Notes: generated from the letters alone by a model not told the origin. DNA of 64,000 nucleotides from Lotus japonicus (GCF_012489685.1 NC_080043.1:32024743-32088742); one strand, 5' to 3'; counted from the first letter of the stretch, positions 42,481 to 55,643 are shown. Numbers and translations are program-made.

Positions 42481-43377
42481 AAGAAAACAACATTCATTAA
42501 AACAAGCTAGCACAACAAGTGCTGACAGCAATACAAAGTTTGAATAGATCACTTACAATACACTCAATTCAGACCCAAGTATTCACTAAGAGCTAAATAC
42601 GGCAACAGAACTCAGACTTAACGGATTTGGATCCTCTCATATTTGTCTTTCACATCATATCACTTTGTACGAGGATTTGGATCCTCTCATGTGTGTCTTT
42701 CACATGACCATGTCATGTGGGAAATCATGATCATTCATTAATTTTAATGAAATCAAACGGTGGATATGAGTTCAATCTTATTTTCAATTTGCACATTCAC
42801 ACGAAATGTCACCATGTTCTCCCCCATCTTGCCTCTGTTAAACACGAAAGTCCAAATCTATTCTCCTTCATCGAGTCAAAAGCCATTCTCTTCTTCCTGG
42901 ATTTGTCCCAGTTTTTTATTACTTGATCGACTTCCTTCGTAACTTCAGAGTTTTTTACAAGAATACAGGTTTTCAGATACAAACTGTCTCGGATACCATC
43001 TTGGTGGCTGCTAAATCAGCAAATTCGTTTGTCATTATAGGTTGTATGACAGGATAAAATAAAAAAATCATTTAAATATTATAATCTTGTAGCATTGCAA
43101 GAAAAGGGTGTAACCGTTTAAGGGTTCTGGAATGAAGCAGAGAGTCACATTGTCATTTTCCCGCAAGCAAAATCAAGACTTACCTATCAGAGTGTCGTAA
43201 GGAAAAGTTCTTGATGGGTATTTGAGCTATGCCTTTTTCAGATATTGATTTTCAATCTTGTGGCAGTTGAAAACTTGAAGTCATTCTAGAAAGGTGGTTC
43301 AGAGGCGAGCATGACCAGAAAAAGAGAAAATGGGATATCTAGCTAGAAAGAAGTTGGTCTCAACTGGATGATTATTT
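42481..43377. other. Non-coding, with a small direct repeat
   Basis: GATTTGGATCCTCTCAT followed by GTCTTTCACAT occurs twice (about 42624 and 42674). Otherwise no gene or element recognised. Confidence 0.4.
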
Positions 43378-44565
43378 GAGGTGAAAAATTGTTTTTCCTG
43401 GTGGAGGAACCAACTTCTATTATAGTGCTGATAAATATATTACCCCAATTGCTAATGTAATCTCCATATATGAAGAAAAAGAGTGCTCTTATCTTATGAG
43501 CTGGGAATTTTCTGCTAACAGAAAAACGAGTCAACAGCATCAATACAACGTTTGCAGGCACCATAAGAATTAGGTTTTTAATAACTAGCCATTCTTTCTC
43601 CTTCTTTTACTTGAATTTTCTTCTCTTTTGTTGTTGTTTCAAGTCATCCACTGACTCCACTTGAGCAGAGAACCTCGTAACAGCAGATTCATTTCCATCA
43701 CGACTAGAAACAATTTCATTCCCATATGGTGCATAGCAATGTTCCATTTTCTCCTCAATCGGTTAATCATCATATATGAGATAAATTGCTGTCTTTTTCA
43801 CAACGAATCTGTTCTCAAAAACAACCACCACCTTCACTTTGTTACCTGGTTCAATATTTGATACTACTTTCTGCCACTCTTCATCTTCAAAGGAGGCTAA
43901 TGTTTCCCTCTTATAGAGCTGAATAGTTGTCTTTATGTAATTTATCACCAACACATTTCTAAGGCGATCTGATGTTGTGTCATCTGCGGTAGAAGAATGG
44001 ACAACACACAACATTGTCTTCAAACTACGCCCATTCACTTGAGGGACTTCAAAACTTACAGAAGAACCTTCGCAATTGAAGGTTAACCAATGAGGATAAT
44101 TGTCTCCTGGAAGCAAGCTAACACCAGACCCACTGACAGCCATATTCTGTAAAAGTGAAAATATGCGAATGCCACCTTATCATTCATTCAACAATTAATA
44201 AAATGATTTTGCTATTTCCTTTCGACATTTTTACAATAATGTTAATAAGCCCGTCACTAATATCAACGTGTACATTGAAGGTTGTAGAAGTTTTTTATAA
44301 TACAAAGTACACACAAATGATGTCACTACTCTACGTACTAGCTAAAGCCCAAAATCAGATTCATGGAGTTCCTTATATTACAGGAAAGATTGATGGACTA
44401 ATGTTAGTTTCCTACAGAGAAAATATACCCATTACCAAGGGTTTTCACATATGTATTTCTTTAATAGTTAGTTCTAGATTTATATGCAAGACTAATTAAC
44501 ATATGATTTTATATATTTTGAATTTAAAATGTAAACCTATGCAAGAGAGTGGGAGAGATATAAAC

Positions 44566-45399
44566 CTGTAAAATGCTCTCTTTCAGAATACTGGTGGCAT
44601 GGCAATTCATTCCCATTTGAAATAAAAGAGATTTCAATGAACCTTTTGATTCTGAATATTTCACTAGACAGTTGGATTCCATTAAAGCAGAAGTTCTCAT
44701 ATTAGATACTTCTGACGTAGTTGCTGTTGATTCAAATTCTACAGAAGAATTAGAGGCATATAAAGAATCCAAAATTCTTTCTGCATCTCGAGAAAGTCGA
44801 AGTTCTGAGCTGCACTCCATCCACAGACTTCGAAGCTTCGGAAGGTCCATGGGAATAGATGATAGTCCAGCAGAACTATTACTTAACACATCTAAAGAAA
44901 CAAGAGATGACATGTTTGCAGATGTTTGAACTAGGGGTGAGAAGTTATTTGTTGGTGACATCCAAGACCAAATGATAGAAGGAAACACATCACGTGAGAA
45001 TCCTTCGTGGCCGCACAAATAAATATATCCAATGCTTTTTGACCTAACTAATGAATAGGGGACTCTTGTTATTGCAGTGTTGTCTGCAATCAGGGTTGTC
45101 AAAGATTCCATCTGTTCCACATCCTCTTCCAACTTGTCAATCATTAAACATCCAGAAAGAATGAGGGTTTTCAGAGATTTCAACTTATAGATGCTTCTTG
45201 GAAGGTTACGAAGGCGAATACAGTCTTTCAAATTTATTAGAACAACTTTATTGAGATGTCCAATGCTATGGGAAACCTCAGTCAGGCTTGGACAATCTCT
45301 AAGTACAAGCTTTTCAAGATTAGGCAGATTTGAAAAGTCTGGGGTCTCTGTCAAATGCTGACAATGACTAAGATTCAGAATTTTTAGCTTCTCCATCCT
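44566..45399 (-). pseudogene. TNL B LRR exon
   Basis: 278 open codons, closely matching exon 4 of A with scattered substitutions and no indel. Splice sites CAG/GT and TTGCAG are kept. Confidence 0.8.
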
Positions 45400-45610
45400 C
45401 TGCAAGATTAGAAGTGTTATAGAGAGAACTTTGTAAAAAAGCTTTAAAATGGGTGGAAGCAATTGCATGTAAATTTTTTACATTGGTGAGTGTAGTAGTA
45501 CTTTTGCTTTCAAAATCGTCAACCCAAGGCTACATTTATATATATAATGTCACAGAAATTATTGAAGGTCATGCATGAATATTCTGGTGAGATCTTAAAA
45601 CATTGGTATG

Positions 45611-46885
45611 TGTTGGGCCGCAAGAGGATAAACCGGGGGATCATCACATTGGGTTTACATGAGCACACCAAAGTGGATTGGACACCACATCTTTCACCCA
45701 AAACCTTAAGGCAATGGGGGTATGAGTCCTCTCACTTATAAAGTGTTCATCTCTCCTCTAACCATCCAATGTGGGACTTCTTTACTCACACTTGACATCC
45801 CAACAATCTCCCCCTCAAGTGTGAGTCCATCTCAAGCGCAAACCTCCAATTACTTGCACCGCCGTTGGATCTCCATCAACTGAACACGCCGCCTAGCCAA
45901 CATTGCTAAGAAGACTTTCAACATAAGGAGCCATCACCATGATCGCACTAACCATCGGCTCTGATACCACTGTTGGGCCGCAAGAGGATAAACCGGGGAA
46001 TCATCACATTGGGTTTACATGAGCACACCAAAGTGGATTGGACACCACATCTTTCACCCAAAACCTTAAGACAATGGGGGTATGGGTCCTCTCACTTATA
46101 AAGTGTTCATCTCTCCTCTAACCATCCAATGTGGGACTTCTTTACTCACACTTGACATCCCAACAATCTCCCCCTCAAGTGTGAGTCCATCTCAAGCGCA
46201 AACCTCCAATTACTTGCACCGCCGTTGGATCTCCATCAACGGAACACGCCGCCTAGCCAACATTGCTAAGAAGACTTTCAACATAAGGAGTCATCACCAT
46301 GATCGCACTAACCATCGGCTCTGATACCACTGTTGGGCCGCAAGAGGATAAACCGGGGAATCATCACATTGGGTTTACATGAGCACACCAAAGTGGATTG
46401 GACACCACATCTTTCACCCAAAACCTTAAGACAATGGGGGTATGGGTCCTCTCACTTATAAAGTGTTCATCTCTCCTCTAACCATCCAATGTGGGACTTC
46501 TTTACTCACACTTGACATCCCAACAATCTCCCCCTCAAGTGTGAGTCCATCTCAAGCGCAAACCTCCAATTACTTGCACCGCCGTTGGATCTCCATCAAC
46601 GGAACACGCCGCCTAGCCAACATTGCTAAGAAGACTTTCAACATAAGGAGCCATCACCATGATCGCACTAACCATCGGCTCTGATACCACTGTTGGGCCG
46701 CAAGATGATAAACCGGGGGATCATCACATTGGGTTTACATGAGCACACCAAAGTGGATTGGACACCACATCTTTCTCCCAAAACCTTAAGACAATGGGGG
46801 TATGGGTCCTCTCACTTATAAAGTGTTCATCTCTCCTCTAACCATCCAATGTGGGACTTCTTTACTCACACTTGACATCCCAACA
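45611..46885 (-). mobile_element. Tandem multimer of a TRIM retrotransposon
   Basis: Exact period of 360 bp: four LTRs of 195 bp (45611-45805, 45971-46165, 46331-46525, 46691-46885) alternating with three internal segments of 165 bp. LTR ends are TGTTGGG and CCCAACA. On the minus strand each internal segment starts with the Met-tRNA primer site TGGTATCAGAG and ends with the polypurine tract TTGAGGGGGAGAT. GTATG flanks the whole array (45606-45610, 46886-46890). No coding capacity, so it is a terminal-repeat retrotransposon in miniature, moved by other elements. Units differ at only a few bases. Confidence 0.95.
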
Positions 46886-47547
46886 GTATGATATATAGGT
46901 TTGACATCTGAATTTAGATCTTCTTTAATCAAATTATCAAGGTTGCAATCCTTTCCCTTCTTTTCACTGTAACAAAATATTGCCGCACAAGCGTAAGATT
47001 TAGGAGGCAATATGTTCTTACCGTTGTAGTTGATTGGAAGAGCTTTCAATACAAGGTGCATATTATTTAAATAAAACTCATTTGATTCAGTAATCCTGTG
47101 GAAACTTAATTTTTGAGTCATGGTTACTATAAAACATCTTTAGGCTATCATCCAATTATGTATTGATAATCATTAAAGAAGTTTCACCAATAACAATCAA
47201 TATATAGGAGATCTCAGTTTTATAATGAGGCGCAAATGCATCATCAGATATTCGCATAAGAAAAATTTACACTTGACAATAAATCAAATTCGAACTCATC
47301 CTCTTAGTTTTAACTAATAGTTTATAATTCTTAATCTTAAAACACATGTCCCATACCAGAAATTTGGCAAACTTGGGTTAAATATACGTGCAAATTTTAA
47401 GGCTGAAAGAAACATAATGAAAACTAAGTCTAAAAGTACCATATAATAATAGTACTACTATTTAAGAGCTTATGTTAAATTGTATCTATAAATACGAACG
47501 ATGAAAACAACTCATGAAATGTGAAAAGCTAAACTCAGAATTATTAC

Positions 47548-47823
47548 CTGGGCCTCTTCCCACACACGTTTGACATTGCTGTTTACTAACTCGATGGAAA
47601 CTAAACTTCCTCGATAGAATTTTTTAGGCATGCATGATAAAGGAAATCCATGCCAACACAGCCATCTAATACTTCTTGAAAGGTATTTAAAATCTCCTTC
47701 AAGTTGTACACCACCAAGTTGAAGCAATCTGAGTCTGTTCATTTTCTAAAATGCTTTAGTGCTGAAACATTTTGTATTATTACTTGGCACCTTCAAAGCC
47801 AGTCCTTCAATAGCTTTTGTCCC
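47548..47823 (-). pseudogene. TNL B exon 3 with nonsense codon
   Basis: 92 codons like A, starting GTKAIEGLALKVP, with TAG at 47748-47746 just before MNRLRLLQLGGV. Splice sites intact. Confidence 0.8.
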
Positions 47824-48050
47824 CTGTGAAATAAAATAAATAAAAAGGTAAAAAATGCATATCTGAAAGATATAAGGAAACTAAAATTAATGTGATGAAA
47901 CCCATATTTTGTTACCAGGAGCCAGGAAGCACAAACAATGCATATGCAAACTAATCAAGAAAACAAATGAATGTTAAAAATTCTTAAACGTTTTTTTATG
48001 CTTCCTTTAGAATTGGATATTTTTAATCCAAAATTAAATGCAGTTCTTAC

Positions 48051-49152
48051 AGTTTGATCTGATAATACATCAATCACATCCTCATCAAACCATAACCTGC
48101 TACGCTCCTCAGGCTCCTTAGGCGATTTCTCACGAACGATTTCTCTTCCCATGTCTCGCAGCAAATCGTGCATTCCAAGCTTGTTCTTATCATCAACAGT
48201 TACAAGACTTCTCTCGACAAGGACACTGATTCCAATTTCCGCAAAAAGTCCACAGCCATTTAATATGTGTACAACATCATTTCTGTCCACCCCAATAAAG
48301 AAACACACTATGTGAAGGAATATCTCTTTCTCTGTATCATCTTTTAAACCATAGTAGCTTATTTCTAACTTCTTATGTACTTGATCATTGGGAATTCTTT
48401 TGAGCTTCTCCAGTACATTCTTCCATTCTGTTAGCACCCTATCAAACAAATAGGACCCAAGGACTTCAAGAGCTAGTGGCAATCCCCCAGAGTACTCAAC
48501 TACATTTCTAGAAATTTCAGCAAAATCTTCTCTAGGGCTCGCTTGCTTGAATGCATGCCAACTAAAAAGCTCAATAGATTCACTTTCATCCATTTCTTTC
48601 ATTGTGTATATTTGGTCAACTCTATTTCCTCTAAGTAAATGTTTATCTCTGGTTGTGATGATTATCCTACTCCCTGAACCAAACCATTTACGACTTCCAC
48701 ACAAAGCATTCAGTTGGTCCAATTTATTCACGTCGTCAAGTACAAGAAGTACTCTTTTACTGCAAAGTCTATCCTTTAATATAGTTTTTCCAGATTCAAG
48801 GCTATGTATCTTGGTTGGTTTTTTGAAGATATCAAGCAGAAGTTGTTCTTGTAAATGCACTTGTCCGGCATCTTGCTCCCCAACTTCCCTAATATTTGCA
48901 AGGAAGCACCTACCCTCAAAATTGCGGCCAATTTTATTGTAAATAGCTTTTGCAATGGTTGTTTTACCAATTCCTCCCATACCCCACACCTCGAGTAATA
49001 GAACATCATTTGATTGTTTGTTGTCTAGTTGTTGAATCATATCTCGCATTCGAGATTCCACTCCCACTGGATTATCAGCAATGAACATGTCTGTCTTGTC
49101 GAGAAAACTTGTAACACTGTCAACAATATTCTCAATAGCCTCACTTTCATTC
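48051..49152 (-). pseudogene. TNL B NB-ARC exon
   Basis: Open, with GMGGIGKTTIAK, VLLVLDDV, GSRIIITTRDKH, GLPLALEVLG and GMHDLLRDMG. It lacks one residue relative to A near KKPTKIHS. Substitutions in RNBS-D (FLHIVCFF). Confidence 0.85.
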
Positions 49153-49248
49153 CTATAAAATGAACCAAAGAAAATTATTGTTTCATTCTTATACGTAACA
49201 TGCATATATTTTTTAAAATTGAATAAATTAACATAAATTTCAACACCT

Positions 49249-49586
49249 GAGGCCCTTTGGGCATTATCCGGCGTGGGACCTGTTGAAGGAATTAATGAGT
49301 CCTAATGTCGCGCGCATTGGAGGCCATGCCTCGGATGGGGGACTTAAAGTGAGGCACTTCCAAATCCAACGCCCTTTGGGCGTTATCTAGCGTAGGACCT
49401 GTGAAAACATAACGAGTAATGATGTCGTGCGCATCAGGGACTGTGCCTCGGATGGGGGTCTTAAAATGAGGCGCTTCCACATCCGGGGCCTTGTGGGTTT
49501 TATCCGGCATTGGGACTTGTGAAGGACTTAACGAGTCCATATGCCGCGCACATCGGAGGATGTGCCTCAGATGGGGGACTTAAAGT
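49249..49586. repeat. Tandem repeat, three ~120-bp units
   Basis: Three imperfect copies with CCCTTTGGGC(A/G)TTATC and TGCCTCGGATGGGGG, the last more diverged. It begins about 100 bases upstream of the TNL B NB-ARC exon, where its TIR exon and intron should lead. No gene. Confidence 0.75.
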
Positions 49587-50839
49587 CCTGAGACGACTTC
49601 AGGATGAGCTTGTGTTTGTGTTAGTTACCTTAACAAGGCTCACATAGCATGAATCATGAACTTAATTTATTATCCTTACAAAAGGAACCAATCAATTTGA
49701 ATATCAAAACTTTGTATGAAATAGAACCTAAGAAGTTAGAAAGCATTAAAATGTGGTAATAAAGGACATTCAAGCCTGTAATTTTCTGTTGTTATATCTC
49801 CTATGGTTGGTGACGTTCGAATGACGCGACACTTCCTTCCCGTGGAGAGTCTTTACCTTAAATGCTCATTTGCCTGTGTTGGTAACTACATGGAAAGGGC
49901 CTTCCCAATTTGGGGCTAGTTATCCTCTTCGATTTCTTTGAGGATCGATGTCTGCTCTTTGTTGGACGAGGTCGCCATGACAGAAGCTCCTTGGGATTAA
50001 GGTCGCATTGGAGTCCGCTTCAATTATCTATTTAGCAATAGTGACCAGGATCTGCGCAACTTTTCTGAGCTCTTCCAGTAAGTCTAGCTCTTCACGAATC
50101 ACCTGGTTGTTTTCCTCAGCTCCGATTGTTTGAACTCACCATGAGGGTTCGCCAATTTCTACGAGCTGGGTTTGGCTAACTCTACCCCTAAAAGCTAGCT
50201 TAGAGGTGACAATTGTTCTACCCTTCATAAGGAATATATAGGTCATGCCTTCGTCAATGTGGGACCTTAATACACCTCATCACACCCAAGATTGGACATC
50301 TATAACATGGAATTTGCAGGAATGAACAACTGCGGGTTAGGCCTAACTCTACCACAAAATCTAAGCATATAGCTGAGGATTGCTCTACCTTATATGGGTC
50401 ATACCCTAGTCAATGTGGGATCCTAACAACGAGGATGACTACTTCTACTCGAAAAGCCAACTTGTATGGGGTTTCCCTTGAGGCTGAATGCGAAGTGGTG
50501 CGGTTTGCCCATAATACACGAAGAGGTTGATCTGGCCAATTTTTCCCTTCATTTTCCATTCGCTTCTTTGGGGTACCCAGTATAATCTTGTTGGTCGTCT
50601 TGGCTTGGCCGTTTGTTTGAGGATGCTCTACTGAAGAAAAATGTTGCTTGATATGGAGCCCTTCAACAAGTTCGCGCAATCGTAATCCCTTGTCAACGAA
50701 TTGCATGCTATTGTCGTTACGACTGAAAAGGGGATTTCAAAGCGGGTCCTGATGTTCTTACTAAAGAAATTTTGCACACATTCCGAGGTTATGGCGACCA
50801 ACGGTTCTGCTTCTATGCACTGGTAAAATTATTGACAGC

Positions 50840-51387
50840 CATGGTTGTCAAACTCGAGAGTATACTTGCTGACTCGGTAGACTCGCGAGTCTAGGTGTGG
50901 AAAACGGGTTGACTTGACAGCAGACTCGTTTCTGACTCACACTCGGTAGATTCGGTGGACTCGCGAGTCAATGACCGAGTCAGCGAGTTACGTTTTTTAA
51001 AAAAAAATAAAAAAATCCCTAATTTTGTTAAAACCTAATGTCGTGAACCCGTGCCTCCATTACTGCTGTGCGCTTGTGCCTCCATTCCTGCTTCTCGACT
51101 CTCTCTCGACCTGCTGTGCTTATGTTGTGGTACTTTGAGTATGTACTTTGTTTTGGTACTTACTACTTATGGTGTGGTACTTTGTTAAACTTTGCTTAAT
51201 TGCTTTATTATGAAGTTGGATTTTGAGTTTATTTGATTAAATGCATCTTGGATGCTCTTACAATTATATGTTTATATTTGTTCTTCATGTGACAAGGTTA
51301 TATTTAGTAATTTTTCATTTCTGGTAGACTCGACGATTCTACTTACCCAAAACGAGTTTGCTTAGACTCACGAGTCTGACAACCTTG
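50840..51387. mobile_element. hAT-like non-autonomous element
   Basis: Inverted ends CATGGTTGTCAAACTCG and CAAGGTTGTCAGACTCG (reverse strand). 8-bp flanks TTGACAGC (50832-50839) and TTGACAAC (51388-51395) match at 7 of 8. Near the left end, further copies of GACTCGCGAGTC occur. It interrupts the integrase core of the decayed pol between the two halves of its VVAVDYFT-like motif. No transposase. Confidence 0.8.
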
Positions 51388-51591
51388 TTGACAACTACTA
51401 TGATAAAGCGTACCTTCCCAGGGGCTGTAGGGAACGACCCTAGGAGATCCATTCCCCATTGATAGAATGGCCATGGGCAGTGACGAAAGTTCTTCCGCTG
51501 GAGCCCAGTACACTTGCGTGTCTTTTCCACGTGTTGCAGTTCCTGATGTAGTCTATTGCGTCTTGGGTCATGGTGGGCTAGTAGTACCCTT

Positions 51592-52628
51592 TACGGGTGT
51601 CCATAGGTCGGGTTCGGTCGGTTCTGGGCCAACCTTCGGTTTTGGTCGGTTAAAAATCACCAAAACCTCAGATCCGTCGCCGACCATGAAGAAGACACGG
51701 GTTGCTCAGTTCAGTTTTGACCGGATCAAAGTTTCAGCGGTCGGTCTGAGCGGTTGTGAAAACAAGAAAAAAAATGCAAACAGAGCAGAGAGAAGAAGAA
51801 CAGAAATCCCAGTGATTTGGAAAAGAAAATAATGTTACAAATTTTGACAAAAGGAAACAAATTACATATGATAAAATGGGGGCTTGCATACCCATCGGAG
51901 CCTTCTTTGCTTCTTCTCACTCGATCTTCATCTCTTGATCTCTCGGGGAGAAGAATAGAGAAGCATGCAATACAGCAGGCCAGCAGCAACTTCGACAGAA
52001 GGAGAGGAGAAGCATACAACGAACCAAATCGCGGAAAGGAACCACCTTTTTGAGAGATCAATCACTCCACCACGGGTAGAAGAGGAGAAGGGTTGTCATA
52101 TTTGATGGTGGTTGAGAATGGAGGAGGATGATGGCAGGGGCGGATATGGTGGTGAAGTGATGCTTGATGCGGTGCTAGGGTTTAACCTGCTGGGGTTGGC
52201 GCCGCCGGAGTGGATAATAGATATGTGATTTGAGACATGCTTGCAAGAAGAATAAAGGTTTTGGGAGGCACATGGTGGTGGGGTTGGCCGCCGCGGCGGC
52301 AGTGGTTTGTTGTGGGTGGTGGGGTTGGGTGCGGTTAGGGTTTGTTGAGGGTGGTGTGGTGAACGGCTGCTAGGGTTCAAGAGTTGGGAAGTGGGTTAAG
52401 GATAATATTTATATCCTAGGGTTGTGGGTGAGCTGATGTAGATTGGGCATGGGTTAGATTTTTTTTTTTAAATCTGGTTCGTTCGGGTTAGAGCCCAAAC
52501 CGAAACCGACCGGTTCAACCCTAGCGAACCCATATTTTTTGAACCAGTCAAAACCGAACCGACCCATTTGTTAAAAAACCGACTGGTTTGGTCGGGTTCG
52601 GTTCGGTTCAGTATTTCATGGACAACGC
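51592..52628. mobile_element. TIR transposon in decayed integrase
   Basis: TAGTACCCTT flanks both sides (51582-51591, 52629-52638). Ends are short and imperfect (GGTGTCCAT against GTTGTCCAT) with GGTCGGGTTCGG-type subterminal repeats, as in some hAT-like elements. Frames at 51726-52061 and 52096-52380 are low in character (the latter rich in P, S, T and H); I recognise no protein. Confidence 0.65.
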
Positions 52629-54659
52629 TAGTACCCTTAAGACTTCTTTTGCTAAGGATCTAGCTCCAAGGTGTTGCCCGCAACTATCTGCGTGGACTTC
52701 TGTCAGGTACATACATGGTTTCTGCTGGACTTAAGAACTTGAGCATTGAATGGGAGAGTCCTTTTTTATAAAGTCTCTCATTCATCAGGTGGAACCAAGC
52801 GGCGTTCAGTCGAATCTTCTTTGATTCTAGTTCATCCTCAGGGAGTGATTCGCTTACCAAGTAATGTTTAATTGGCGTCATCCAATCTATATGTAGCATC
52901 ACTAGTCCTTGAGAAGTACTTGGAACAGATAAGGTCTCTTGTATGACTCTACGGTTGTTACCCGACTTCTTGGTGCTTGCCAGCTTGGATAGCAGGTCTG
53001 GTCTGACTTTTTTTTCATGAGGAGATCGAGTCAAACTGGGTCGTTAGACTTTTGAAGGGCACTGCTGTATTAGCTAAGGCTCTTCTGTCAGGTACTCTCC
53101 ACTAACTTGAGAAACCATTAACAGGGGATCACTACGGATTTTTACCCTCTTTGCACCAACATCTTTGGCCATTTACATCCCGACCGAGCATGCTTCATAT
53201 TATGCCTGATTGATGGATGTTGGAAAGTCGAACCTGACTACATGAGGGACAGTTCCAGAGATATCTTTTGGGGATTCTCTAGGACGACTCCTGCTCCGCT
53301 TACCCTCAAGTTGGAAGACCTGCAACATGTATCGTCAACTCTCTTGTAGTGTTGCTTTCAGACTAGCGTTGAATATCTGTGAGTTCGATGATAAAATCTA
53401 CTAGGACTAGGGCCTTAATAGCGTTCCATAGTTTGTAAGTAATGTCGAAATGGGAGAGTTCAACCAACCACGCGATCATTTGGCCTGTCAAATCCAGTTT
53501 CTGGAGTACAAACTTCATAGGCAGGGTTGTTCTTACTGATATTGGATAGGTCTGGAAGCAATTCCGAAGTTGTCTTCACGTGAATACAATGGCAAAAGCC
53601 GTTTTCTCAACCTGTTGGTATCTCTGCTCTGCCCCTTGAAATATTTTGCTGATGAAAAAGAATGTTTGCTGGCTCTCTTTATCTTCTCGGATAAGAATGG
53701 AGCTGAGGGTAGGGGCCGATGTGGTCAAGTATAGGTAGAGTTGCTCCCCACTTACTGGGCTACGGAGGACTGATGGCGGGTCAAGGCCTTCTTAAAAGCT
53801 CTGAGTCCTTGCTCGCATTTTTCCGTCCATTCAAACTTCTTATTTTTTTCACAAGATTTGGTATAGATGGACCGCTTTATGAGTCGAGCTAGCTATGAAC
53901 TGAGATAATGCAATCCGCCCAGCAAGCTGTTGGATTTCCTTTACGCTCTACGGGCTTTGCATATTCATCACGGCTTGAAACTTATCTAGGTTAGCTTCAA
54001 TGCTTCGATTGGTTAGCATAAACCCTAGAAACCTTCCTGCTACCATGCCGAAAACACACTTGCCTAGATTGAGTCGCATGTTGTGTTTCCTAATCTCTTC
54101 AAAAACCTCTCAAAGATCGTCTAGGTGGTTTCTCTGATTTGGTGGTTTGACGATCATATCATCCATATACACCTTGATGTTACGACCTATTTGGTTACCG
54201 AAGACTTTGGTCATCATCCTTTGGTAAGTAGCCCAGACGTTTTTGAGTTTGAAAGGCATTACAATGTAGCCGTAGATGGCATCTTCAGCAATAAAGGAAG
54301 TCTTGTCGTGTTCCTCCTTCCACTAGGGGATTTGATTATAACCGGAATATGCATCCATGAAAGAGACCGTGTGGTACCCGAGGAATTATCCATTAAACTA
54401 TCTATATTCGACATGGGGAAAGAGTATTTTGGGCATACTTTATTAGGGTCTGTAAAGTCTACGGACATGCATCACTTTCCATTTGACTTCTTTACTAGAA
54501 CCACGTAGGAAAGCCAGGTAGTGTAACCCATTTCTCGGATGAATCCAACGTCCAACAATTCCTTCATGTTTTCTTGGATCACCAACGGCCTTAATTTCCG
54601 GACTGAACTTTCTTTTCTTTTGGGCCACATGCATGTACTTCATATCAATTGACAACTAG

Positions 54660-55643
54660 TGACAACAGAAGTTTCATTTCCTTCAATAGTAGTCCCTACC
54701 TCCTCAAGATATGTTGCCGCTGCTTCTTTGGATAGAAGGAGTCTAGTTTGGCTTTTGTTTTTTGTTTGTTGCTTTTTAATTACTTATTACACTAACACTC
54801 GAATGACTTTGCCTATACAACACTTCCAACACCCGGTTAATTATTTGAGACAATATCTAGCCATTGTGAATTTCATAATAATTCACGAGTGTCTTTGGGA
54901 ATTTACAGAGACAAAAAGTTTACTCTTCCATCTTAAGTGTGATTTTAAAATAAAATTTGTACTTTTAGTTATTTATTATTTTCAAAATTCAACATAAAAT
55001 TGTTTTAATTTATATTTTGGTTTAAAACCAATTCGACACGTGAAATGTCTCCTTAAGAGTGAGTCTCCTGAGAATCGAACTCTTGGCCTCATCTTCAATG
55101 CAAGGTTGCTAGTTGGGTTGCTTAGACACTATTCTGGTGGACCCAAACTGTTACATAAGATTTAAGCAACCCAAGTAGAATTCCCTCCAACCATGATTGT
55201 TTATTTTACTTTTGTTTGGGTCCCACTATATCTCATATATTTATATTATTTTAAGGTCATGACTCTATTTAAATTTATGAATGAAAAATAAAATATATTT
55301 TTTAATCAAAAAGCAAGAAGAGAGAGACTAAGCAACCGTTGCTTAAATAAGCAACCGTTGCTTAAATTTAAGCAACCAGACTGTCATGTCATGTTGCCAC
55401 AGTGGTGCTCCAAAATAAGCAACGTTGCTTAAGTGCGCCAACTGGTTTAAGCAACAATCATTGGAGATGCTCTCAAATGTTTAAACAACCACCGGCACGC
55501 ATTGGGTGTTTATTAATTTATTAAGTGCGTAAAAGTATCCGTGATTAAATGGTACAAAAGTAATTATAAAAGTAGTTATATAATAAAAATAACATATTTG
55601 GAAAAATGAAAAATATATTAAAGTTAATGGAATGAAATATTAA
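54660..55643. other. Non-coding; palindromic GCAACCGTTGC repeats
   Basis: AT-rich. At 55330-55450 AGCAACCGTTGCTTAAAT and variants occur several times, with an ATTGGAGATGCTCT end at about 55460, as seen in some MITEs. Boundaries unclear. No gene. Confidence 0.4.

Larger units (their letters stand above)
43607..49152 (-). pseudogene. TIR-NB-LRR paralogue B, truncated and broken
   Basis: Tandem paralogue of TNL A in the same orientation. Exons: 49152-48051 (NB-ARC), 47823-47548 (first LRR unit), 45399-44566 (LRR), 44146-43607 (C-JID). Exon lengths match A exactly, except the NB-ARC exon is 3 bp shorter. Two in-frame stops: TAG at 47748-47746 in exon 3 (AAG in A) and TAA where A has GAA in exon 5 (at about 43765). 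No TIR exon is found from 49153 to the window end; the acceptor of the NB-ARC exon is intact, with no partner. Intron 3 carries a multimeric TRIM. RNBS-D reads FLHIVCFFIG rather than FLDIACFFIG. A TIR exon beyond 64000 cannot be excluded, but the nonsense codons alone make a full receptor unlikely. Confidence 0.85.
49840..54650 (-). pseudogene. Decayed Tat-clade pol
   Basis: Reading on the minus strand from right to left: RT (a DFTDPNKVCPKYSFPMSNID-like block at about 54300-54480, then VYMDDM-like near 54160), RNase H regions (about 53000-53950), the second RNase H end and zinc region (52640-53034), integrase core (SVEHPQTNGQAKTTNKIIL near 50600) and integrase tail (near 49890). Many stops and frameshifts. 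Two DNA transposons sit within the integrase part. It is older than the other Tat elements here. No LTRs recognised. Confidence 0.8.

Noticed and set aside
46082..46684. Two identical 80-residue ORFs
   Set aside because: They are readings of the repeated TRIM units, which are non-coding.
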